A stretch of DNA of 64,000 bases from Cocos nucifera (taxonomy: Eukaryota; Streptophyta; Magnoliopsida; Arecales; Arecaceae), in NCBI GenBank assembly GCA_006176705.1, contig QRFJ01002478.1:1-64000 (forward strand), read 5' to 3'. Below are positions 23,261-36,100 of the stretch, piece after piece. The notes beneath the pieces are model-generated. The model searched no databases. It had not been told where the DNA came from and saw nothing but the letters and a program-made list of their open reading frames with translations. The translations under genes and the position numbers were made by a program. Position 1 is the first letter of the stretch, and every line of letters begins with the position of its first letter.

Positions 23261-23385
23261 CTGATTAAGGCGTTCCTCTTGACCGTCCGGTCATAAGAAT
23301 GAAGAAGGGTTTAAAGGCCCTCTCTTCCCATTCGATGGGATGTTCTTATGATGTGTAGGGGTGCTGCATGTTCGTCCTTAATCAG
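23261..23385 (+). other. Nested stem-loop in family-1 leader (first copy)
   Basis: Outer arms CTGATTAAGG 23261-23270 and CCTTAATCAG 23376-23385; small hairpin GACCG-TC-CGGTC at 23281-23292; inner arms CATAAGAA 23292-23299 and TTCTTATG 23343-23350; apical hairpin TCCCAT-TCG-ATGGGA at 23326-23340. All arms pair without mismatch in this copy. Confidence 0.6.
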
Positions 23386-24132
23386 AAACCCAAAACTTAC
23401 TTTCTGCAAAACCCTAGATCCGAAATCCTAGGATTTATTGTGCATATTTTGTTTATGAACCCTACTTAATTAAAAATTAAGATTATGAAATATCAATTAG
23501 GTCTAAAATTAAGAATTTTAGATCTAAGACATATTCATAATACTGGGTTCGGGCTTGGGTAGCTCAATTAGGTCTAAGCGGTTGATCAAACCGAATCAAG
23601 AGTTGGTTAGATGGGATCAACAATGCTTAAATTGACCAGCCTAATAGGATTAAGTCTGGGTCAAGATTGAGTCACGATCAAGCAAGACCTAATTAGGCTC
23701 AGAGGTTAGAGTCTGGATTGTAGGCTAACCCAATTGGTTCTGACTCAATAATTTGGTGTCTAAGGTAAGTTTGGCACATACGATCGACTGATTTTTAATT
23801 GGAAGCTACTCGACCTGAATGCGTTCTTGTACGAGTTAATGGCATATTCCTTCCACCGATCTCACTTACCTGGCCATATCTGTTGACACAGTTCTGATCT
23901 GAGGTGGTCAATAATTCGAGCTAACCCATGCCACTAGGTTAGTCATAATTGTTATGACTATGACAAGTCTAGTTTAATGAGACTTGAATCAATTCTTCCT
24001 AAGAAAAGATTAAGACTGAGATCTTCCACCATTGTAGACGTGCGGGCCCTTCTCGGGGTTGATTATTCTCGACTGGATACAGTGGCTCAGTTGCATCGGG
24101 AAGACGCAACCATGTCTATTAGGCATTGGATG

Positions 24133-27100
24133 TTTCAACGTCCATTTACATATTTTGTAATCGAAATAGGCTGCAATGGCAAGCAATGTGCGGATTGATT
24201 TTAGCATAGCCAATGGGAAAAAGGTAGTCCTGATACTATAGCTTTTGCCATTATGTAGCCTTTGAATGTCTCACAATTCCATCCTGCACCAACTTTCTCT
24301 TGAAGATCCATTTACACCCAATGGTACTATACCTTCTGGTGGATTCTACCAAGGTCCAGACTTGGTTTGAGTGCATCGAGTCAATTTTCTGACTGCATTG
24401 CCTCTAGCCATTTTTTGGAGTCGATATCTGATATCGCCTCATTGTAGGTTTTGGGATACATCCACCATGAGCACCATTGCTTACAAGGAACATTTCCTCT
24501 ACGTCCTCTAAAATAATACTTAAGTATCTTTCAGGGGGATGGGAAACTCTTTCCGATCTATGAGGTGGAGGAGGTAGTGTTCTTATTGGCTCAACCTGAT
24601 TTGATTCCAATTGGTCCTTAGCTCATTGTACTTATGAGACTTTCTCATCAAGCTTCATATGCCTTCCAATGCCGCTATCTTGAATAAACTATTTTTCAAG
24701 AAAGATGCCATGTCGACTCACAATTACATTGTGGTCTTCTGGAATGTAGAAATAGTATCCTAATAACTCTTTAGGATATCCTATGAATCGAGCTCTAAAG
24801 GACCTTAACTCTAACTTGTCCGCTTGTTGTCTTTTGACGTGAGCCGGACAACCCCAAATTCTGAGATAACTCAGACTTGGTTTCTTACCATGCCATATCT
24901 CATACGGTGTAGTAGGAACGATTTTAGAGGAAACCCTATTCAATAGATAAATTGAAGTCAACAATGAGTGTCCCTAAAGGAAATCAGGGAGGTTTGTGAA
25001 GCACATCATGGATCGAACCATATCCAATAGAGTCCGATTTCTCCGTTCTGAAACCCCATTGAGTTGAGGTGTTCCTAGTGGAGTCGATTGAGAGACTATG
25101 CCATTTTTCTTTAGATAGTCTAGGAATTCTCGGCTAAGGTATTCACCTCCTCGATCTGATCGAAGAACCTTAATGGGTTTTCCAATTTGTTTTTCTACTT
25201 CATGTCTGAATTCTTTGAACTTTTCAAAAGCTTCAGACTTGTGTCTCATAAGATACACATATCCATACCTAGACAGATCATCGATAAAAATAATGAAGTA
25301 GACAAAATTGCCTCTAGCCGGCACATCAAATGGGCCGCACACATCTGTATGTACTAGGGCAAGGAGATCTGTGTTCCTCTCCCCATGTCCAACAAAAGGG
25401 AGTTTAGTCATTTTGCCTTGGAGACAAGATTCGCAAGTTGGATATGACTCAGAAGTCAATGAACTCAATAGCCCATTTTTCTCTAATTTGTTGATCCTAT
25501 CTCCTGCTATATGACCTAATCTCAGATGCCATAGATATATGTCGTTTGGACTATCCCTAGGTCGTTTGGCATTCATGTTTTGCTCGATAGTTAGAACAGG
25601 TACATCAATATGTAGCTGATAAAGACCATTAATAAAGAAACCATTTGCAATTTTATTTCTTTCATAAAGAGTGTTACAATGGTCCTTAAACAAGGTGATC
25701 ACATAGCCTTCTTGTGCTAAGCATGAAACAGAAATCAAATTCCTGCTAGCTGTAGGCACATAATAACAGTCTTTCAAAACTAAGTCTAAACCAGATGGTA
25801 ATCAAAGAGGGTATGTTCCCAGGGCTACTGCAGCAACTCTTGCTCCATTATCGATGGGTAGGATCATGTCTCCATCCCTCAACCTCCTGCTATCCTCAAG
25901 ACCCTGCATAGATGTGCACAGATGAGCACTAGAACGAGTCAAGCACCAACTGGATGTAGAAGAAATCGTAAGGTTAGACATCATACGGCCTACCTCCAGA
26001 AGGACCTTCCTTCTTATCTCAGGGTGGCCAGGCAAGTAGGGCAGTTTCGCTTCAATGCCGTCGCTGTCGCAGTGGAACACTTTTTTTGACATCGGTCCTT
26101 TTCTTTGGTTCTGCCTTCTTTCTCTTTGCTCCTTCTACCTTCTGCTTTTTGTATACTTTTTTTCCTTTCCATAAGACTTTTTTTTTGAAATAAATCCGTT
26201 CCATAGCAAGAACTGAGCCTTTAGAATCTTTCATAGAAAGCTCAGCGGTAACCAGCATATTCATTATTTCGGCCAAGGAATTTTGAAGTTTATGCATGTC
26301 GTAATTCATGATGAATTGCCCATATGCATCAGTCAAGGATTGCAGAATAATATCGTTCTGCAGGTCCATGTCTAACTTCACATCGAGCTTCTCAAGCTCT
26401 TCCATGTCCTTAATTATTGTCAGACAGTGATCTTGAACTGACTGCCCATCACGCATCTTAGTCTTAAAAAGTCATTTCGTGACTTGATACTTGACTGCGT
26501 GACTCTGTTCACCAAACATCTCCTGTAGGTGAGCTAACATTTGGCGAGCTATCCCGATATCTTCATGTTGCCACTGGAGATCATCAAACATCGAGCCCAA
26601 CATGTAATATGTGGCCTTATTATCTTCGTCTATCCATTTCTCCAGAGACGCTCTCTGTTCAATGGATGGATGGGCTGGTAAGGTGGGAGGATCCTGATCC
26701 AGTACATGGGTTAACTTCTCGAAACCCAAAACTATTTTGTAGTTCCTAAGCCAATCTTTAAAATTGGGTCCAGTCAGTCTATGTGTGTCCAGGATACATG
26801 CCAATGGATTGGACGCAGACATTTTCAATGTAGAGAGTCAAAGATCTAGTTAGATATTGTATTTTGACTTGACCAATTTTATTTAGGGATTATTTTTTTT
26901 AACAAATTAGCTCCCACTATTTTCTTGGATTCCTACACTCCCTCTGTAGAGATGCGAAAATCTCCACGATTAATGATTTCTAGTGGGTGGTGCGATCTCA
27001 CCAACTGACTCATCACTCACCTAACAGTTATTGTGATGGGTTAGCCAATGAGTGAACAACTCTTGTTCAATGATTCTCTAATCATGGTGCACCCAAACTT

Positions 27101-27242
27101 GATCTCTAATTCATGAATCTCAATAATCTGGAATATTTGATCACTCCTTAGTTAGTCAGACCCCCATTTGCACAGACTAGGTTCCTAATTGAGTCTCTCA
27201 CCGTATCCGAAATATTGAGCCACTCATCCTCCAGCCATAGCA
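24133..27242 (-). mobile_element. Inverted, error-rich copy of element D gag-pol and leader segment
   Basis: Reads as the reverse complement of D from about 35806 back to 32674. It shares D-specific marks: a 19-nt deletion in RT, the word ATTTTGTAATCG and the capsid TGA. Recognisable pieces on the minus strand include capsid 26472-26828, MRDGQSVQDH at 26052-26456, protease remnant near 25930, integrase 24974-25777 (267 residues, the longest open integrase here) and 24689-24964. It has many small indels relative to D. It ends exactly where the plus-strand leader copy broke off, so I read it as a misassembled inverted block. Confidence 0.8.
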
Positions 27243-27267
27243 NNNNNNNNNNNNNNNNNNNNNNNNN
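27243..27267. other. Assembly gap, 25 N
   Basis: Twenty-five consecutive N. The sequence right of it repeats 18718 onward, so the gap marks a contig join and not a measured distance. Confidence 0.98.
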
Positions 27268-28789
27268 TAGACATATCCACCTCTAGCACATGTGCTCATT
27301 GGTCCACATATATCAGTATGTACTAGACCTAAGAGCTCATTGGCTCTCTCACCTTTTTTAGTAAAAGGTGACTTGGTCATTTTACCAAGAAGATAGGACT
27401 CAGGTTGGAAATGATTCACAATCATTGACTTCGAGGATTCCCTCTTGAGTCAACCTATTTATCCTATTTTTGTTTATATGACCTAGCCTATAGTGCCATA
27501 AGTAGATATATGATACACTATCTAATCTAGGGAGCTTGCTAGTAGAATAGACTACATTAACAAGTTGTGATAACATATATACACCATTCACAATGACATT
27601 ACAAACTTGTTTCTTTATTGAAATTTCATAATTATTCATGGCCAAAAGGCCTATAGAAATGATATTTAAAAAAAAACTAGGACAGAAATGATAATCACTA
27701 AGAACAACAGTATGAGATTCAAATACAAATTTCAAAATTTCTAAAGCTAGAACTGGAACTGGTCTTCCATCTCCAACGTTTAGGAATTTCTCATCTTACT
27801 CGAATCTTCTACTAACCTACAACCCCTGCAACGAATTGCAAATATGGTAAGGGCTATCAGAATCCAATACCCGATTAATAATATCATAAATAGAGAAATT
27901 ACAAAGAGTTATCATATAAATACCTTTCCCAGTAACAGCTTGCTTCTTTCTCTATCTGTTCGGATCTAGGGAGGCAATGTACTGAGGATAGTTCCTCTTT
28001 CAGTGCCTCTACTTCTTGCAAAAGAAGCATTCAGCTTGACTCTTATCGAGCTTGATCTTCCTGGTTTGGCCCTGCACTGATGTCCCTACCTGAACTTGCA
28101 CCTTCATTATTTTCTTCTTCTTGTTCTTCTTTCCTTTCCTAAAGGGTCGAGAACCAGAAGACGAACCTCCCACTAAGTTCACTGACTCTTTATGGAGTTG
28201 GTGATCCTTCTCAAAGTTCTGAAGTAACCCCAGTAAGCCATAGTAGTTTACTTCAGGCTTTGTCATTCTGTAATGAGTAAGGAAAGGGAGATAGGACTTT
28301 GAAGTAAGTTCAGTATTGCATCTTTTTCAAGTTGTTCATGCAAGGAAAAGCCAAGTTTGCTCAAGCGCTCTATCAGCTCAATCATATACAGTACATGATC
28401 AATAATAGAGGCTCCATCCCACATTCTGGCATTGAAGATGGTGCAACTAGTCTTGTGCCTCTCAACGTCATCGAGTGTGCTAAAAGAATCCTCCAACACT
28501 TAGAGCATTTCATTTGGCTGAGCTATCTCAAACCTACGATTGAACTCATCACTCATCACTGCTAGCATAATATAGTGCATCTGGTTCGATCACTGAGCCA
28601 CTTCTGATAAGTATCTCTGACTATTCCACGTACATTGGCAGCTGGCTCCTTAGGTGCAGGATCCGTCAGCACATATAGGATCCATTCATGCTCCAGGACA
28701 ATCTTCAACTTTCAATACCAGCTACCAAAGTTGGATCCCACCAACTTATCATTGTCCAATAATGATCGGAGCGATAGAAAAGTGGCCAT
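27268..28789 (-). pseudogene. Element C gag-pol N-terminal part, second copy
   Basis: Duplicate of 18718-20239: gag ATG at 28789, capsid 28263-28499, basic linker and zinc knuckle start 28009-28266, integrase zinc region 27400-27735, integrase core cut by the gap. Peptides are identical to the first copy where both are complete, which supports a technical duplicate. Confidence 0.85.
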
Positions 28790-28937
28790 GCCTGCACGAA
28801 GAAAAACCAAAACCAAATTAGCAATTGATTCATTAAACCTAAAGATTTTGACTTTAATCAAAAGGTTTCTCCCACTATTTTATTCGAATTGGTAGCCTCT
28901 AACTCCAATTTGAGAAATTATCCTAATTTCATAGTGG

Positions 28938-28942
28938 ATACT
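28938..28942. repeat. Target site duplication, left of element D
   Basis: ATACT, identical to 39340-39344. The homologous uninterrupted site is visible in the B leader near 11765, where the complement of GGATACTAGAATC occurs. Confidence 0.92.
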
Positions 28943-31232
28943 TGTTAGATATATGTGCCCTAGAAGCTAGAATTGGCTGACACTTGTAATACACTTTTAG
29001 GAGCAAAATTATAATTTTGACTAATATCAATAAAATGGGTTATTTTCTATCACATATGTATATTTAGTGTCTGTGATACATCCTTTGAGTTAATGGTAAT
29101 GATAATTCATATTTTCAAGAGTTGAAAATTTAAGACATGAATAATCATTATTAACTCATAAAATGCTCCCGACCATAGGATCATCACGAGGATGGTGATT
29201 GATCCAGAAGGTTGGTGTACAATCACTTCTCTTTAGTAGATGAGTCTTGAGTCTATGGTGTGGAGACACCAGAGCGAGAGTACAGGTACTCATTAGAGAA
29301 CGAGGGCACTGAGCGTGACCATCTCGAGTAGTCATTAGGGAGTCTACCTTCTCGTCAATGACTGACTCGATGCTGCAGTAGTGTGTCTGGTTCTTTGACC
29401 TGAGGTGCATCGGTAGTTCACCTTGAGGGTGTTATAGTTTGACTACACCATTACTCGATCTCCTAGCCATTCAGAACCCTGAGGTGTATGTTGGCTATAG
29501 CATGTTCATTGTAGGAACTGGATGGCATCAAGATGGAATCTATCTACCTCGGTGGTAGAGGAGCAGCCCTATGATGATCATGAGAATCAAGTCTAGAAGT
29601 CCATGGCCATGACAGAGTGAAATAATAGAAAGATTTTCTATTTAGATTTTCACATCGAACTCGAATCGAATGATTACATCATATGACAAAAAATAGGGTT
29701 TAACGAGTTCACCTTAACCCTAATTTGATCGGGGCTCAAGATAGAAGAACTTAATCACACAGGTAGCTGCACCAAGAGGTTCACATTCAGCTCTGATGGG
29801 TTGCCACCATATACTACTAGGTGTCACTAGTGAATTTTGGGAGCAATTAGAATGATTTAGATGATCGATCATTCTAGCTGTTCGAATCAGAAGAGTTCTG
29901 ATCCATCGAAAGGAGTTTCAATGATATCGATGATAGAGATCATGACATATCTCATTACCATACAGAACTAAACCTAACTGGGTCACATAAACAAGGGTTT
30001 GAATTTGATGATCATCAATTGAACTGATCCAGTTTAATTGATCTGAATGAGATTCAATTAGGTTCAAGGAAATCATGCTAGCACTCGATTGAACCTAACG
30101 TTCTTCTTTTGCTATCATAAATTAGTTATCCTGACTGAGCCAAAGAAATTTGTGCTCAATCAGAGGCCTTCATATGGTCTGACTGGAGGTTGTCTAAGTC
30201 AGAAAAGGTTGTCTTATTTTGTAAGACATTACCTACCATTTTTGGTCACCTGCCATTTCTTGTTCTTTCACTTTGGTCAAAAGTCTACCTTTGACTGGTC
30301 AAATGTTGACCATTGACACTTTAACTTTTGACCACATGTCACACACCTATTGGAGAGCTGGTGGGGGCCTTTCCCCCTGCCAGAATCTGGTAAGGAAGAG
30401 GGCGCATGCCACCCTTGGCGTGTGCCCAAGTTGGAGGCGCCTAGGAGTCCTTGTTGGACAAGGACTCCATCTCCTTTTTGGATTCCAATTAGAGTTCTCC
30501 TAAGAACCAACTTTGATTGATCTTAGGTGCCCTCTAAGGAGGAATCCAGGGGACTCTATTCCCACCAATTAGATTTAGATCTAATTTCATAAAGAGTTGT
30601 GATTGGTTGGGAAGAAGAGAAGTTGGATCACAGACAGTCTATAAATAAGACCCTGCGCCCAACCCAGATAGTGATTGGAAGTGATTGAAAGGAATCATAA
30701 TTCCCATGCCCCAAGGCTGCCTCTCTCCTCTTCCTCCATGCCAAACCACCTTCTCCCTCTCCTCTCCATGTCCAAAAAGAGTTTTGGATTTTTGGTTGGT
30801 GCGATTCAGATCAAAGAAAGGCGTTGAAAGCTAGAAGGCTGCACTACTGTAAAGGACGACTGCTGATCTTCAAAAGGAGTTTTGAAGATCCTCTAGATTA
30901 GATCCAGATCTGATTTTTGGAGATGTGATAGAGAAGAAGAGGATCTCTAGATCAAGCCTGAGTGGATACTGGTAGAGGCCAGGTGCTTGCGTGGCTAGAT
31001 CCAGAACCTTTCGCTACATACAGGATCATCAATGGATAATTAGATTACCCAAATCAGGTAAATTAAATTTGATTTAATTTATTCTTATTTTATTTTATTT
31101 ATTAAAATAATAAAAATCAAATTTGAAATATTCCAGATCTGATACAGATCAAAGAGAATAATTTTTGAAATATATCTCTTGATCTGATCAGATCTGAACG
31201 AACCTAGACCGAGAAATCAGGATTTTCTTTCA
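28943..31232 (+). repeat. Element D 5' LTR
   Basis: 2290 bp, TGTTAGATATATG to TTTCTTTCA. TATA box at 30640, donor-like CAG-GTAAAT at 31055-31063, palindrome GATCTGATCAGATC at 31181-31194. Antisense frame 29156-29410 is the 84-residue frame also seen in the A and F LTRs. Confidence 0.93.
30640..30649 (+). promoter_or_regulatory. TATA box in D 5' LTR
   Basis: TATAAATAAG, about 590 bases before the LTR end, implying U3 of about 1.7 kb and R plus U5 of about 0.56 kb. Confidence 0.7.
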
Positions 31233-33097
31233 ACTGATATCAGAGCCAAGGTTCTAAAAGTGTTTAGATCTGATTTTAAATTTATTTTAATTAAAAAATA
31301 AATAATTTCAGATGTCACATGAGATGTGATCAAATCTGAAATTAGAAGAAATTAAAATTAAATGATTAGGATCTAAGATTAGGAAATATGCATGACTAGT
31401 TCTAAAATAGAATAATTCTATAGAATAGTCTTGCATGTTTTTGATTTAATCTGATTAAATCATATTTTAGATCTATTTATTTATTATTTTTTGATATTAT
31501 AATGGTTATAATGACATCTAAAAAATAGTAAATAAAATTATTTAATTTTAAATATCATATGAGATATGATTGATGCATGTCTAGACTAGTTGTAGAATAG
31601 TTCTACATAATTATCTAGATTAGAATTTATTTTGATTAGATCAAATTAAATCTAATTGTTTAGATTATTATGAGATAATTTAGATCTAAAAATATGCATG
31701 ATTCGATACATGAGATGTATGCAAAATATGCCATGATTAGATCTGATTTATATATGAGATATATGATATAGATCAAAAACTATTTTGTAGTATTGCATGT
31801 TCCTGATTAAGGCGTTCCTCTTGACCGTCCGATCATAAGAATGAAGAAGGGTTTAAAGGCCCTCTCTTCCCATTCGATGGGATGTTCTTATGATGTGTAG
31901 GGGTGCTGCATGTTCGTCCCTAATCAGAAACCCAAAACTTACTTTCTGCAAAACCCTAGATCCCGAAATCCTAAGATTTATTGTGCATATTTTGTTTATG
32001 AACCCTACTTAATTAAAAATTAAGATTATGAAATATCAATTAGGTCTAAAATTAAGAATTTTAGATCTAAGACATATTCATAATACTGGGTTCGGGCTTG
32101 GGTAGCTCAATTAGGTCTAAGCGGTTGATCAAACCGAATCAAGAGTTGGTTAAATGGGATCTACAATGCTTAAATTGACCGACCTAATAGGATTAAGTCT
32201 GGGTCAAGATTGAGTCACGATCAAGCAAGACCTAATTAGGCTCAGAGGTTAGAGTCTGGATTGTAGGCTAACCCAATTGGTTCTGACTCAATAATTTGGT
32301 GTCTAAGGTAAGTTTGGCACATACGATCGACTGATTTTTAATTTGAAGCTACTCGACCTGAATGCGTTCTTGTACGAGTTAATGGCATATTCCTTCCACC
32401 GATCTCACTTACCTGGCCATATCTGTTGACACAGTTCTGATCTGAGGTGGTCAATAATTCGAGCTAACCCATGCCACTAGGTTAGTCATAATTGTTATGA
32501 CTATGACAAGTCTAGTTAAATGAGACTTGAATCAATTCTTCCTAAGAAAAGATTAAGACTGAGATCTTCCACCATTGTAGACGTGCGGGCCCTTCTCGGG
32601 GTTGATTATTCTCGACTGGATACAGTGGCTCAGTTGCATCGGGAAGACGCAACCATGTCTATTAGGCATTGGATGCTATGGGCTGGAGGATGAGTTGGGC
32701 TCAATATTTCGGATACGGTGAGAGACTCAATTAGGAACCTAGTCTGTGCAAATGGTGGGTCTGACTTAACTAAGGAGTGGATCAATATTCCAGATATGAT
32801 GAGATTCATGAATTAGAGATCAAGTTTGGGTGCACCATGATTAGAGAATCATTGAACAAGAGTTGTTCACTCATTGGCTAACCCATCACCAATAACTGTT
32901 AGGTGAGGTGATGAGTCAGTTGGTGAGATCGCACCACCCACTAGAAATCATTAATCGTGGAGATTTTCGCATCTCTACAGAGGGAGTGTAGGAATCCAAG
33001 AAAATAGTGGGAGCTAATTTGTTTAAAAATAAAATCCCTAAATAAATTGGTCAAGTCAAAATTACAATATCTAACTAGAATCTTTGACTCTCTACAT
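31058..33097 (+). other. Predicted leader intron of element D, acceptor AG lost
   Basis: Donor CAG-GTAAAT is intact at 31058. CTAAC lies in the expected place before gag, but the acceptor reads CTCTACAT where A has CTCTACAG and F has CTCTATAG. D may therefore not splice at this site. Confidence 0.3.
31235..31246 (+). other. Primer-binding site of element D
   Basis: TGATATCAGAGC, one change from the initiator-Met complement, two bases after the LTR. Confidence 0.85.
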
Positions 33098-33101
33098 GAA
33101 A
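31247..33101 (+). other. Element D leader
   Basis: About 1.86 kb, non-coding, matching the A and F leaders. The nested stem-loop is at 31803-31927; here the outer 3' arm reads CCCTAATCAG, one mismatch. An in-frame ATG at 33084 lies 18 bases upstream of the gag start but is not shared with A or F. Confidence 0.8.
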
Positions 33102-36100
33102 ATGTCTGCGTCCAATCCATTGGCATGTATCCTGGACACACATAGACTGACTGGACCCAATTTTAAAGATTGGCTTAGGAACTACAAAATAGTTTTGGGT
33201 TTCGAGAAGTTAACCCATGTACTGGATCAGGATCCTCCCACCTTACCAGCCCATCCATCCATTGAACAGAGAGCGTCTCTGGAGAAATGGATAGACGAAG
33301 ATAATAAGGCCAGATATTACATGTTGGGCTCGATGTCTGATGAGCTCCAGTGCCAACATGAAGATATCGGGACTGCTCGCCAAATGTTGGCTCACCTACA
33401 GGAGATGTTTGGTGAACAGAGTCACGCAGCCAAGTATCAAGTCACGAAATGACTTTTTAAGGCTAAGATGCGTGATGGGCAGTCAGTCCAAGATCACTGT
33501 CTGACAATGATCAAGGACATGGAAGAGCTTGAGAAGCTCGGATGTGAAGTTAGACATGGACCTGCAGAACGATATTATTCTGCAATCCTTGACTGATGCA
33601 TATGGGCAATTCATCATGAATTACCACATGCATAAACTTCAAAATTCCTTGGCCGAAATTAATGAATATGCTGGTTACCGCTGAGCTTTCTATGAAAGAT
33701 TCTAAAGGCTCAGTTCTTGCTATGGAACGGATTTATTTCAAAAGAAAGTCTTATGGAAAGGAAAAAAAGTCTACAAAAAAGCAGAAGGTAGAAGGAGCAA
33801 AGAAGAAGAAGGCAGAACCAAAGAAAAGGACCGATGTCAAAAAAAAGTGTTTCCACTGCAACAGCGACGGCCATTGGAAGCGAAACTGCCCTACTTACCT
33901 GGCCACCCTGAAGAATAAGAAGGAAGGTCCTTCTGGAGGTATGCTCGTTATTGAGTCTAACCTTACGATTTCTTCTACATCCAGTTGGGTGCTTGACTCT
34001 GGTTCTAGTGCTCATCTGTGCACTTCTATGCAGGGTCTTGAGGATAGCAGGAGGTTGAGGGATGGAGACATGATCCTACGCATCGGATAATGGAGCAAGA
34101 GTTGCTGCAGTAGCCGTGGGAACATACCCTCTTCGATTACCATCTGGTTTAGACTTAGTTTTGAAAGACTGTTATTATGTGCCTGCAGCTAGCAGGAATT
34201 TGATTTCTGTTTCATGCTTAGCACAAGAAGGCTATGTGATCACCTTCTTTAAGGACCATTGTAACATTCTTTATGAAAGAAATAAAATTGCAAATGGTTT
34301 CCTTATTAATGGTCTTTATCAGCTACATATTGATGTACCTGTTCTAACTATCGAGCAAAACGTGAATGCCAAACGACCTAGGGATAGTCCAAACGACATA
34401 TATCTATGGCACCTGAGATTAGGTCATATAGCAGAAGATAGGATCAACAAATTGGAGAAAAATGGGCTATTGAGTCCATTGACTTTCTGAGTCATATCCA
34501 ACTTGTGAATCTTGTCTTCAAGGCAAAATGACTAAACTCCCTTTTGTTGGACATGGGGAGAGGGCCACAGATCTCCTTGCCCTAGTACATACTGATGTGT
34601 GCGGCCCATTTGATGTGCCGGCTAGAGGCAATTTTGTCTACTTCATTATTTTTATCGATGATCTGTCTAGGTATGGGTATGTGTATCTTATGAGACACAA
34701 GTCTGAAGCTTTTGAAAAGTTCAAAGAATTCAGACATGAAGTAGAAAAACAAATTGGAAAACCCATTAAGGTTCTTCGATCAGATCGAGGAGGTGAATAC
34801 CTTAGCCGAGAATTCCTAGACTATCTTAAAGAAAAATGGCATAGTCTCTCAATGGACTCCACCAGGAACACCTCAACTCAATGGGGTTTCAGAACGGAGA
34901 AATCGGACTCTATTGGATATGGTTCGATCCATGATGAGCTTCACAGACCTCCCTGATTTTCTTTGGGGACACTCATTGTTAACTTCAATTTATCTACTGA
35001 ATAGGGTTTCCTCTAAAATCGTTCCTACCACACCGTATGAGATATGGCATGGTAAGAAACCAAGTCTGAGTCATCTCAGAATTTGGGGTTGTCCGGCTCA
35101 TGTCAAAAGACAACAAGCGGACAAGTTAGAGTTTAGGTCCTTTAGAGCTCGATTCATAGGATATCCTAAAGAGTCATTAGGATACTATTTCTACATTCCA
35201 GAAGACCACAATGTGATTGTGAGTCGACATGCCATCTTTCTTGAAAAATAGTTTATTCAAGATAGCGGCATTGGAAAGGCAGATTAAGCTTGATGAGAAA
35301 GTCTCACAAGTACAATGAGCTAAGGACCAATTGGAATCAAATCAGGTTGAGCCAATAAGAACACTACCTCCTCCACCTCATAGATCGGAAAGAGTTTCCC
35401 ATCCCCCTGAAAGATACTTAGGTATTATTTTAGAGGACGTAGAGGAAATGTTCCTTGTAAGCAATGGTGCTCATGGTGATGATCCCAAAACCTACAATGA
35501 GGCGATATCAGATATCGACTCCAAAAAATGGCTAGAGGCAATGCAGTCAGAAATTGACTCGATGCACTCAAACCAAGTCTGGACCTTGGTAGATCCACCA
35601 GAAGGTATAGTACCTATTGGGTGTAAATGGATCTTCAAGAGAAAGATTGGTGCAGATGGAATTGTGGAGACATTCAAGGCTACACTAATGGCAAAAGGCT
35701 ATAGTATCAGGATACCTTTTTCCCATTGGCTATGCTAAAATCCATCCGCACATTGCTTGCCATTGCAGCCTATTTCGATTACAAAATATGGTAAATGGAC
35801 GTGAAAACGGCATTCTTAAATGAATATCTTGAGGAAGATATCTATATGGAACACCTGCTTGGTTTCACATCCAGTGATACTGATCACAAGGTTTGCAAGC
35901 TGCAAAGGTCCATATATGGACTTAAGCAAGCATCTCAGAGCTGGAACACTCATTTCAATGATGTGATCAAAATGTTTGGTTTCATCAAAAATGAAGAGAA
36001 ACCATGTGTTTTCAAAAAGATCAGTGGGAGCGCTGTTGTCTTCCTCATATTGTACGTGGATGACATCCTCCTTATTGGGAATGATATTCCCATGATGACA

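Larger units (their letters stand above)
18718..24132. repeat. First copy of a large direct repeat (probable assembly duplication)
   Basis: This stretch (part of C integrase through C gag, C leader start, D 5' LTR and D leader) reappears at 27268-32675. The offset is exactly 8550 through the C part. I saw no difference in the C part where I compared it, but scattered substitutions and small indels in the D LTR. The second copy starts at the N gap. Confidence 0.85.
20393..24132 (+). mobile_element. Partial duplicate of element D: 5' LTR and leader
   Basis: LTR 20393-22688 (2296 bp), primer-binding site TGATATCAGAGC at 22691-22702, TATA box TATAAATAAG at 22093-22102, leader to 24132. The sequence then jumps into an inverted copy of D's pol in place of gag. 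Left flank ATACT is the same as for D at 28938-28942, which argues that this is D itself seen a second time and not an independent insertion. Confidence 0.85.
27268..32675. repeat. Second copy of the large direct repeat
   Basis: Matches 18718-24132. Unlike the first copy it continues without a break into D gag-pol, so this is likely the correct path of the chromosome. Confidence 0.85.

Noticed and set aside
20393..24132. An independent second family-1 insertion in element C
   Set aside because: It has the same left flank ATACT and the same C context as D at the 8550 offset, so it is D seen twice.
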